A DNA stretch of 49,613 bases from the NCBI GenBank assembly GCA_028820845.1, contig JAPPII010000062.1:1-49613 (forward strand). The letters are read 5' to 3'. How positions within the stretch are numbered: the first letter of the stretch is position 1; every line of letters begins with the position of its first letter. Position numbers and translations under genes: made by a program. The DNA is from Candidatus Poribacteria bacterium. Lineage in GTDB: Bacteria; Poribacteria; WGA-4E; WGA-3G. Positions 39,652-47,012 of the stretch are shown in pieces. Below the pieces are notes generated by a model. It was not told the origin of the DNA. It made no database searches and saw only the letters and a program-made list of their open reading frames with translations.

Positions 39652-41313
39652 TCATCTCTCGGAGATAACAAGGACCTGGTTCGTTTTAACGTTTTGTAAG
39701 GTTTGGACTTTGCCACAGGTCCACCGTACCGTCAGCGTATCCACCGATGCCGCGGTGCCTAATCCGAAATGTAAACGGAGATCGTTCTGGCTGAGGTAGC
39801 CTGAACCACTTTTGACCTCACGGATCTGTGTCAAGTCCCCAGAAACAACCGTCACCCGTGCGCCAATGGCATCCCGGTTGCAATGTGTGCCGACAAGTTT
39901 GACCCGCAACCACTGCGCCGTGTTGCCTCCATCGTTTCGCAAGACGGTCGGTGAATCCTTTAAGTTAGAAACGACGATATCTATATCGCCGTCGTTATCA
40001 ATATCACCGAACGCTGCGCCTCGGCTCACTTTCTGGGTCGCTATTGCCGCATCGATGGGCTCCGAAAAATTGACTCCCCGGTTATTGAGAAAAAGTTGAT
40101 TCGGCTGGGAGTATGTGCCTATTGGATCAATCTCAGCGATATTGTCGTCAAGGTGACCATTCGCAATAAACAGGTCCAACCAACCGTCGTTGTTAAAATC
40201 GACGAAATCGACACCCCATGCCAAATAGGGGAGGCTTCTTTCGCCGACCCCTCTGGCGAAACTATCTTCCGTGAAAAAACCGCTCTGGGCATTGTGATAG
40301 AGGCTATTCGTCTGGTCCTGAAAATTTGTGATGACAATATCAAGATAGCCGTCGTTGTCAAAATCGCCGAGGTTCGCGCCCATTCCGCTATAAGTGCGTC
40401 CTTCTTCGCTCAGCGCAACGCCTGAGAAAAGCGCGTCTTCTGTCATCTCAATGCTGTTCGGATTGTTACGGTAGAGGAGGTTGGGTGTGGTATCGTTGGC
40501 AACGAAGATATCCACGTCTCCGTCGTTATCCACATCCCCACAGACGACCCCTAACCCTTTGCCCCGTGCCTCACTTATCCCTGTTTTCTCCGACACATCC
40601 GTGAAAGTGCCGTCGTCGTTGTTAAGGTAAAGCACATCTGAAACGCCGGGCAGTGCCTCTGGTGTGCAGTAGGTCTGAATCCCTTGTCGCGTGCATATCG
40701 GATTCGTCTCTGGATCGAACTGAACATAGTTGACGACATAAAGATCCAGATCGCCATCTACATCTATATCCACGAAAGCACAACCGCTACTAAACTGATC
40801 GCCGCCGACCCCAGTAGCCGCAGTAACATCTGTGAAAGTGCCATCGCCGTTGTTGCGATAGAGAACATTCACGCCGTAGTTGGTTATGTAGAGATCTGTA
40901 AAACCGTCGTTGTTGTAGTCGCCGACGCAGCATCCTAATCCGTAGCCGGTATCGCCAACGGCTGCTTGTGTTGTTACGTCGGTGAAGGTGTCGCCATCGT
41001 TGCGATAGAGACGATTCGTGGGTAAGGTTGGAGAGGCCATCCCTGGCAAATCACTGCCGTTGACGAAATAGAGGTCCAAATCGGCGTCGTTATCAAAATC
41101 GAAGAGGGCAACCCCACTGCCGATCGGCTCAATAAAGTATTTCTGTCCACTCTCACCGTTCGCATGTCGAAACGCAATACCGAGTTCCGTTGTTATATCC
41201 GTAAAACCGATTGCATCCGCTTCTGAAGACGCTGGTTGTCCATTCAAGAGAGAAAAGATAAAAGCAACGAGAAGGAGACGCATCGCTTGTCCCGTCAATT
41301 TTTTGTAACGCAT
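39652..41313 (-). CDS. Exported CRTAC1-like FG-GAP/ASPIC-UnbV repeat protein
   Basis: A 553-residue exported protein. A signal peptide (hydrophobic core MRLLLVAFIFSLLNG at about residues 11-25) is followed by seven or so FG-GAP/VCBS repeats with calcium-loop patterns D.DND.D.DL (for example DFDNDADLDLYFV, DYNNDGFTDLYIT, DIDVDGDLDLYVV, DVDNDGDVDIFVA, DFDNDGYLDIVIT, DFNNDGWLDLFIA, DIDNDGDIDIVVS), and a C-terminal ASPIC/UnbV domain (about 470-550). Such proteins form beta-propellers that bind Ca2+ and attach to cell-surface partners. The frame is open upstream to 41361; ATG 41313 (MRYKK) or ATG 41283 fit a signal peptide better. Heptanucleotide element H7 lies just upstream. Confidence 0.88.
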   Translation of the reverse strand: MRYKKLTGQAMRLLLVAFIFSLLNGQPASSEADAIGFTDITTELGIAFRHANGESGQKYFIEPIGSGVALFDFDNDADLDLYFVNGSDLPGMASPTLPTNRLYRNDGDTFTDVTTQAAVGDTGYGLGCCVGDYNNDGFTDLYITNYGVNVLYRNNGDGTFTDVTAATGVGGDQFSSGCAFVDIDVDGDLDLYVVNYVQFDPETNPICTRQGIQTYCTPEALPGVSDVLYLNNDDGTFTDVSEKTGISEARGKGLGVVCGDVDNDGDVDIFVANDTTPNLLYRNNPNSIEMTEDALFSGVALSEEGRTYSGMGANLGDFDNDGYLDIVITNFQDQTNSLYHNAQSGFFTEDSFARGVGERSLPYLAWGVDFVDFNNDGWLDLFIANGHLDDNIAEIDPIGTYSQPNQLFLNNRGVNFSEPIDAAIATQKVSRGAAFGDIDNDGDIDIVVSNLKDSPTVLRNDGGNTAQWLRVKLVGTHCNRDAIGARVTVVSGDLTQIREVKSGSGYLSQNDLRLHFGLGTAASVDTLTVRWTCGKVQTLQNVKTNQVLVISER

Positions 41314-41335
41314 AGTCTCTGTATGTGGTATAATG

Positions 41336-41460
41336 GCAGTCAGCATATTGGCTATCGGCAATCAGCCATCGGCTTCCAGTTAAGAGGTTTTCTGATGAAG
41401 TTACGACTTCTTGCTGAAGGCTGACTGCTGAAGGCTGAGGGCTATTCCTTTGACGACTTC
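41336..41460. repeat. Heptanucleotide-periodic element H7 with core
   Basis: Units such as TATTGGC, TATCGGC, AATCAGC, CATCGGC, then CAGTTAAGAGGTTTTCTGAT (41377-41396), then GAAGGCT, GACTGCT, GAAGGCT, GAGGGCT, all in 7-base phase. It lies between the divergent CRTAC1-like and Gfo/Idh/MocA genes and occupies the room where promoters would be expected. Confidence 0.88.
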
Positions 41461-41479
41461 TAAAAAAGGAGAATTTCTA

Positions 41480-42451
41480 ATGGCTAATACTCTACGTTTT
41501 GGCGTTGTCGGTTTAGGTATGGGCATGAATCGCTCGCGTATGATTCACGGCACGGACGGTGCAGAACTTGTCGCCGTGGCAGACCTCGTTGAAGAACGGC
41601 GTAAGAAGGCTGAAGAAGAATTCGGTTGCGAAAGCCACGACGATGCGCTTGAGATGTTCGACCGTGATGATATCGACGTGGGGATGATTATGACCCCCAG
41701 CGGGCTCCACGGTAAATTCGGAGAGGAAGCCGCACGCCGCGGCAAACACGTCATCACTACAAAACCGATGGATGTCAGCGTTGAAAATTGCAACTCCCTC
41801 ATCAAAACCTGCGAAGACAACGATGTCAAACTACTTGTCGATTTCGGTGAACGCTACGGTACACATAACCGTAGAATCCAGAAAGCACTCGCAACAGGTG
41901 CTATCGGTAGACCGCTTTTGTGCGAACTCCGTATGAAGTGGAAACGTCCGGATAGTTACTACATCGGCTGGCACGGGACGTGGGAACTCGACGGCGGCGG
42001 CTCTATCATGAATCAAGGCGTACACTACGTCGATCTCATGCTCTGGTTCATGGGACCGGTCAAACGGATCATCGGTGCGCACTTCGATGTCTACGATCAC
42101 GAAAACTGTGAAACTGAAGACATGACTTCAGCGATCCTTGAATTTGAGAACGGCGCGCTCGGTCACGTCCTGACGACAACAACATACCCCGGCGGTAACG
42201 TCTCAATGATTCACGTCCACGGCGAAAAAGGCATTATCGGTCTCGGACCAGAAGTATGGGAATTCGCCGATGATGACGAACCCGAAATCGAACTGCCACC
42301 CTATCCGAATAACGTCATTGAAGATGCAATCCAAGTTATCAACAACGGTGGATCACCAGCAGTCGATGGCTATGAAGGCAGACGTTCTGTCGCGCTGAAC
42401 ATGGCTATCTACGAGTGCGCACGCACTGGCAAAGCGGTTGAATTGTCGTAG
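41480..42451 (+). CDS. Gfo/Idh/MocA-family oxidoreductase
   Basis: A 323-residue NAD(P)-dependent oxidoreductase. The Rossmann loop is VVGLGMGMNRSRM (residues 9-21), with the acidic strand VAVADLVEE, TKPMDVSVENC (about 94-104; the KP motif with Lys95 in the family EKP position) and the C-terminal alpha/beta domain with WELDGGGSIMNQGVHYVDLMLWFMG (H187 in the substrate site). It should oxidise a sugar, inositol or related polyol. The start is ATG 41480, fixed by AAAAAAGGAGAATTTCTA. A rho-independent terminator follows. Confidence 0.9.
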   Translation: MANTLRFGVVGLGMGMNRSRMIHGTDGAELVAVADLVEERRKKAEEEFGCESHDDALEMFDRDDIDVGMIMTPSGLHGKFGEEAARRGKHVITTKPMDVSVENCNSLIKTCEDNDVKLLVDFGERYGTHNRRIQKALATGAIGRPLLCELRMKWKRPDSYYIGWHGTWELDGGGSIMNQGVHYVDLMLWFMGPVKRIIGAHFDVYDHENCETEDMTSAILEFENGALGHVLTTTTYPGGNVSMIHVHGEKGIIGLGPEVWEFADDDEPEIELPPYPNNVIEDAIQVINNGGSPAVDGYEGRRSVALNMAIYECARTGKAVELS

Positions 42452-42462
42452 AGCTCTCTGCA

Positions 42463-42490
42463 AGGCGGGTCCCTGTGTCCGCCTATTTTT
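42463..42490 (+). terminator. Rho-independent terminator of the Gfo/Idh/MocA gene
   Basis: AGGCGG (42463-42468) and CCGCCT (42479-42484) with a 10-base loop, then ATTTTT, 12 bases after the stop. Confidence 0.65.
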
Positions 42491-42516
42491 ATGTTTCAAA
42501 CCCATAGATTCGTCTG

Positions 42517-42588
42517 TTTGTAGTAGTGCGATTCATCGCACGTCATAAAACTATAAGAACGGGCAATAAATTGCCCTACTACGAACCA
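42517..42588. repeat. Dispersed double-hairpin element, copy 2
   Basis: GTGCGATTCATCGCAC (42526-42541) and GGGCAATAAATTGCCC (42561-42576) between GTAGTAG and CTACTAC. It is the inverted counterpart of 8960-9021: the hairpins appear in reverse order and complement, with loops TC and AA exchanged. Confidence 0.85.
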
Positions 42589-42622
42589 GCAAGATTTTAG
42601 GAGGCAAACCAAATAACTCTGC

Positions 42623-42651
42623 TTGCAATTCGGGCAAAAACTCGGTATAAT
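42623..42651 (+). promoter_or_regulatory. Sigma70 promoter of mtaB
   Basis: TTGCAA (42623-42628), 17 bases, TATAAT (42646-42651), 38 bases before ATG 42690. Confidence 0.7.
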
Positions 42652-42689
42652 ATTTACTCAGAAAACAGAAACGGAAGCGGAAAAGATTC

Positions 42690-44045
42690 ATGAGAACCGC
42701 AAAACTCATTACGATGGGTTGCAAGGTCAATCAATACGATACACAATCCATGCGCGAAACCCTCTATCGCAACGGATATACCGTCCTCGACGATGAAACA
42801 TCGCGTCAGGGTGCTGACCTTTATCTCATCAATACATGCACCGTAACAAATACCGCTGACCAGAAGGCACGGCAGGTCATTCGGCGAGCGATCCGTCAAA
42901 ATCCGAATGCGAAAGTGCTTGTTACCGGTTGCTATGCCGAAAGCGACCGCGAGACGATTGAAGAGATACCGGGTGTAACGTTCGTTTTCGGCAATAGAGA
43001 GAAGGCAGATTTTCAGAGCTACCTCGACGTATTGCACACCGAAACACCGTCTTTGACTCCTGAAACAGCACACACACCGAACCCGCTTCTCTCCATAGAA
43101 CCCGTTCAACACGACGCTATCCGTGAACACGCACGCTTCAGCAAAGGTGTGAGTGATGCTGGTAAAAGGACACGCGCCCTTATCAAGGTGCAAGACGGTT
43201 GCAGCGCATTTTGTACGTATTGCATCATCCCTTATGTGCGCGGTCGGATGACGAGTCGTCCGCTCAACGATATCGCTGACGAAGCACGTCGTATCGCTGA
43301 TAGCGGTATCAAAGAGATCGTCATCACCGGTGTGCATCTGGGTGCCTACGGTATGGATACCGGTAGGGACAGAGACATCGTCGACATTTTAGCGCATATC
43401 CACGACATTGAAGGCATCGAACGAATCCGTTTCAGTTCCATCGAACCGATGTATTTCCCAGATAGCCTCGGTGAACGGATGGCAGCACTCCCGAAATGCA
43501 TGCCCCACTTCCATCTACCAGTTCAAGCCGGTTCCGATGAAATATTGCGACAGATGCGCAGGCGTTACACCACCGCACAGTTCGCGCACCTCGTTGAGAA
43601 CTTACGAGATGTCTTTGGTGAAGATGTCGGGATTACAACCGATATTATGGTCGGGTTCCCCGGTGAAACGGACGTACACTTTGAGGAATCGTGCCGGTTC
43701 GTTGAAGACATCGGGTTCAGCCAACTTCATGTGTTCCGCTATTCCCCACGCAAAGGCACACCCGCAGCAACCTATCCGAATCAGGTATCACCGCACGTCG
43801 CTGCTGCACGTAGTCAGACGATGATTGCGCTCGGCGAACGCCTCAACACAGCATTTCGACAACGGATGCTTGGGAAACAGAAAGAGGTGCTCATCGAAGC
43901 GAGCAGAGAGGGGCAAAATAACCATCTCGCCGGTTTCACCGACAACTATCTTCGGGTCCTCGTGGACGCGCCAGAGAGCGCGATTAATCAGATCCAGCGC
44001 GTCACGCTCGGTGCGTTAGAAGGGGACTGCATCGCTGCCGCCTAA
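42690..44045 (+). CDS. mtaB: tRNA t6A37 methylthiotransferase MtaB
   Basis: A 451-residue radical SAM methylthiotransferase that makes ms2t6A37 in tRNAs reading ANN codons. UPF0004 domain cysteines C11, C50 and C81 (TMGCKVN, LINTCTVTN, VTGCYAE) bind the auxiliary cluster; the radical SAM cluster motif is CSAFCTYC (C171, C175, C178), and a TRAM-like C-terminal stretch follows (about 390-450). The short N-terminal motif GCKVN places it with MtaB rather than MiaB or RimO. ATG follows ACGGAAGCGGAAAAGATTC. Its stop is only 2 bases from that of mutS, which is convergent. Confidence 0.93.
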   Translation: MRTAKLITMGCKVNQYDTQSMRETLYRNGYTVLDDETSRQGADLYLINTCTVTNTADQKARQVIRRAIRQNPNAKVLVTGCYAESDRETIEEIPGVTFVFGNREKADFQSYLDVLHTETPSLTPETAHTPNPLLSIEPVQHDAIREHARFSKGVSDAGKRTRALIKVQDGCSAFCTYCIIPYVRGRMTSRPLNDIADEARRIADSGIKEIVITGVHLGAYGMDTGRDRDIVDILAHIHDIEGIERIRFSSIEPMYFPDSLGERMAALPKCMPHFHLPVQAGSDEILRQMRRRYTTAQFAHLVENLRDVFGEDVGITTDIMVGFPGETDVHFEESCRFVEDIGFSQLHVFRYSPRKGTPAATYPNQVSPHVAAARSQTMIALGERLNTAFRQRMLGKQKEVLIEASREGQNNHLAGFTDNYLRVLVDAPESAINQIQRVTLGALEGDCIAAA

Positions 44046-44047
44046 TC

Positions 44048-46735
44048 TTAAGACTTCTCCGCTTTTGCCTTTAAATCATAAAGAATATTCACTGCATCCA
44101 ACGGCGTTACCTGTGAGAGTTCCAATTGTTGGATCTCTTCGACGAGGGGGTGCGTCTTAGGTGTAAAGAGTGCCATCTGCAGCGAATCGCTTTGCATTGT
44201 TTTTCGTGAGACGCGGCGGCGGGGTTTCGGCATCGTCGGATGCCCTTTTGCGGACTGTCCGGTCGCGCCATCTGCCTCGACGCTGAGGTTGTGCTGTTCA
44301 AGCACCTCGAGTATTTGCTGCGCGCGGGTGATTACAACTTGTGGTAACCCAGCGAGTCGTGCAACGTGGATTCCGTAACTCTGATCTGCGCCACCCGGAA
44401 CAACCTTTCGGAGAAACGTCACCTTCTGTCCATCCTCATGGACAGCAACGTTGTAGTTCTTCGCACGTTTATATTTGCTGGCGAGTTCCACTAACTCATG
44501 ATAGTGTGTCGCAAAAAGCGTTTTCGCACCCATCCGTTTTTCATCTAAGAGGTACTCCGATACCGCCCATGCGATGCTGAGTCCGTCAAACGTGCTGGTG
44601 CCGCGACCGACTTCGTCGAAGATGACGAGGCTGTTTCGGGTCGCATTGTTGAGGATATTTGCCGTCTCGTTCATTTCAACGAGGAAAGTACTCTGCCCCA
44701 TCACGAGGTTGTCCGAGGCACCGACCCGTGTAAAAATCCGATCCACCAATCCGATTTTCGCAGCGGAGGCAGGCACGAAACACCCGATTTGTGCCATCAA
44801 AACGATGAGTGCGGTTTGACGGAGATAGGTGCTCTTGCCGCTCATATTCGGTCCCGTGATGATATGCAACTGCTCGTCATCACAGTTGAGTATTGTATCG
44901 TTCGGAACAAAACCCTCTTGCGTGAAGAGTTGTTCGACGACAGGATGCCTACCGTCCCGGATAACGATCTCATCCACCGCTGCCACGGTCGGCTTGACGT
45001 AGTTGTATCTCGATGCGATATAGGCGAAATTGGCGAGAACATCCGTCATTGCGACCGCCCCCGCAATCTGCTGGATGGCTTCCGTCCATTTGGATACCTC
45101 CTCGCGAATCTGGCAGAAGAGATCATACTCCAACGTCTGTATCCGATCTTCTGCGTTCAGCACCTTTGCCTCCTGCTCCTTGAGTTCGGGTGTGATGAAC
45201 CGTTCAGAGTTCCGAAGCGTCTGTTTGCGGATATAGTCGTCAGGCACCATGTGTAGGTTCGGTTTTGTTACATCAATGTAATAACCGAAGACCTGATTGA
45301 ATCCAATCTTCAAGGACTGAATACCGCTCCGTTTGCGTTCTTCTTCTTGCATTGCAGCGATCCAGTCCTTTCCTTGCCCTACAATCTGCCGAAGTTCATC
45401 AAGTTCCTCATTATAGCCGTCGTTTATGATGCCGCCTTCGCGAATTGTTGCGGGCGGGTCCGGATGAATACCGTGTTCAATCAATTCGACTAACTCCGGA
45501 AGCGTATCCAATGCGTCGTTAAGAGACACCAACAGCGCGCTACCGCAATTTTGGAGCTGCACCTTGACATCGGGAATCAGACAGAGAGACTCTTTCAAGG
45601 CATGCAGGTCGCGTCCATTTACAGAGCCGAGACTGATACGCGAAATAAGCCGCTCTATGTCAAACATCTGTCTAAGTGCTTCGCGCAATTCCTCTTGCAG
45701 GTTAATCTGGGTTTTGAGTTCATCGACTGCCCTGAGGCGTTCTTCAATCTCTTTTTCATCAAGGAGCGGTTGCAAGAGGCATTGACGTATCTTCCTACCC
45801 CCCATTGATGTCACCGTTTGATCAAGGACTTCAAGGAGTGTCCCTTTTGTGGAACCGTCGCGAATGGAGGCTGTGAGTTCAAGGTTGCGTTGTGTATCTG
45901 CATCCAGCACCATAAAGTCTGAGAGGGTATAGGTCTGGAGAGAGACGATGTGTTCGACTTCCTGTTTCTGTGTTTCGTTGAGATAATAGATGAGCGCGCC
46001 TGCCGCAGAGATAGCCGTCGGGAGATGTTCGCATCCGAATCCGTCAAGCGAAATTGTCTGAAAATGTTCAAGGAGTTCCGTGCGGGCAGTGTCGGTTTCA
46101 AAACGCCAGTCGGGTAAGTTGTTGAGGGTCACCTTGAGTTCGGTTTTGAGACGGTCAAACATCTCTTCGTCCTCAAACGTATCGGAGAAGAGGCATTCTT
46201 TCGGGGAAAAACGGTGAATCTCTGACCAGAGCCGCGAGGGGTCTGTCAGTTCGGTCACGAAAAATTCACCGGTAGAAATATCTGCAATCGCAACGCCATA
46301 AGTGCCTCTATTGAGATAGATGGAGACGATATAGTTGTTCACCTTATGCTCAAGCACCTTCGGATCGGTCACGGTGCCGGGTGTAACGATTCGGACGACA
46401 TCGCGTTTGACGAGGCGGTTCTCATCGCGTGCCACTTTTGCGTCTTCGGTCTGCTCTAAGATGGCGATCTTATGTCCGGCTTTGACGAGTTTATAGAGAT
46501 AAGAATCGAGTGCGTGGTGTGGGATACCTGCCATCGGTGGCGGTGGGGATTGTTGGTTTTTATGACTTCTTGCTGTCAAGGCGATTTCAAGGACGCGTGC
46601 GATGAGTTCTGCATCCTCAAAGAACGCCTCATAGAAATCGCCGACGCGACAGAGAAGAATCGCGTCTCCGTGTTGTTTTTTTACCTGTTTATAGAGTTCC
46701 ATCAACGACAGATCTGACTGTCTCGAACGTGCCAT
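44048..46735 (-). CDS. mutS: DNA mismatch repair protein MutS
   Basis: A full-length 895-residue MutS. The mismatch-reading motif FYEAF (G-D-F-Y-E) is near residue 32, the connector and lever domains follow, the ATPase has Walker A GPNMSGKST and FDEVGRGTSTFDG (Walker B and signature), and TLFATHYHEL. It recognises mispaired bases and calls in MutL. No mutL is in the window. The C-terminus ends NILYDLKAKAEKS. ATG 46735 follows GGAAAACGCT. Upstream is a region of short repeats. Confidence 0.96.
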   Translation of the reverse strand: MARSRQSDLSLMELYKQVKKQHGDAILLCRVGDFYEAFFEDAELIARVLEIALTARSHKNQQSPPPPMAGIPHHALDSYLYKLVKAGHKIAILEQTEDAKVARDENRLVKRDVVRIVTPGTVTDPKVLEHKVNNYIVSIYLNRGTYGVAIADISTGEFFVTELTDPSRLWSEIHRFSPKECLFSDTFEDEEMFDRLKTELKVTLNNLPDWRFETDTARTELLEHFQTISLDGFGCEHLPTAISAAGALIYYLNETQKQEVEHIVSLQTYTLSDFMVLDADTQRNLELTASIRDGSTKGTLLEVLDQTVTSMGGRKIRQCLLQPLLDEKEIEERLRAVDELKTQINLQEELREALRQMFDIERLISRISLGSVNGRDLHALKESLCLIPDVKVQLQNCGSALLVSLNDALDTLPELVELIEHGIHPDPPATIREGGIINDGYNEELDELRQIVGQGKDWIAAMQEEERKRSGIQSLKIGFNQVFGYYIDVTKPNLHMVPDDYIRKQTLRNSERFITPELKEQEAKVLNAEDRIQTLEYDLFCQIREEVSKWTEAIQQIAGAVAMTDVLANFAYIASRYNYVKPTVAAVDEIVIRDGRHPVVEQLFTQEGFVPNDTILNCDDEQLHIITGPNMSGKSTYLRQTALIVLMAQIGCFVPASAAKIGLVDRIFTRVGASDNLVMGQSTFLVEMNETANILNNATRNSLVIFDEVGRGTSTFDGLSIAWAVSEYLLDEKRMGAKTLFATHYHELVELASKYKRAKNYNVAVHEDGQKVTFLRKVVPGGADQSYGIHVARLAGLPQVVITRAQQILEVLEQHNLSVEADGATGQSAKGHPTMPKPRRRVSRKTMQSDSLQMALFTPKTHPLVEEIQQLELSQVTPLDAVNILYDLKAKAEKS

Positions 46736-46834
46736 AGCGTTTTCCTTGTTGTGATGTGCGTGGTTGTCTGTTATGCGAAAGGTTAATTTTAATACCGTAA
46801 CACATTTTGGGTTTTATGTCAAATGTATTTTGGT

Positions 46835-46862
46835 GATTGGCTGTTAGCGGTTGGTGTTTAGA
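46835..46862. repeat. Heptanucleotide-periodic element H8
   Basis: Units GATTGGC, TGTTAGC, GGTTGGT, GTTTAGA in 7-base phase. Confidence 0.55.
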
Positions 46863-46949
46863 AGGGTGGAAGATAGGGGTGTCGGGATTAGGAATCCCCC
46901 TACAGTGGATTCTCACTACGCGGTAGGTGCGGAATGTAATACAAGGAAT

Positions 46950-46977
46950 GGATTTGGTCTATTTAAAGACCAAATCC
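46950..46977. repeat. 28-bp perfect palindrome
   Basis: GGATTTGGTCT (46950-46960), ATTTAA, AGACCAAATCC (46967-46977). It lies within a stretch flanked by GGTAGGTGCGG and CCGCACC, words shared with the 25-bp palindrome family. Confidence 0.75.
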
Positions 46978-47012
46978 CCCAACCGCACCGCTTGTGAACG
47001 AAATAGGAAACG

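Larger units (their letters stand above)
46736..47012. other. Intergenic region of repeat-like sequence
   Basis: No gene. It holds heptanucleotide element H8, a GGGATTAGGAATCCCC palindrome with a CCCCTACAG tail (about 46881-46905) like the 30-bp repeat family, and the 28-bp palindrome at 46950. Confidence 0.6.

Noticed and set aside
42654-43337. 227-codon open frame on the minus strand over mtaB
   Set aside because: It is antisense to a well-supported gene, has no family features and is explained by codon bias of mtaB.
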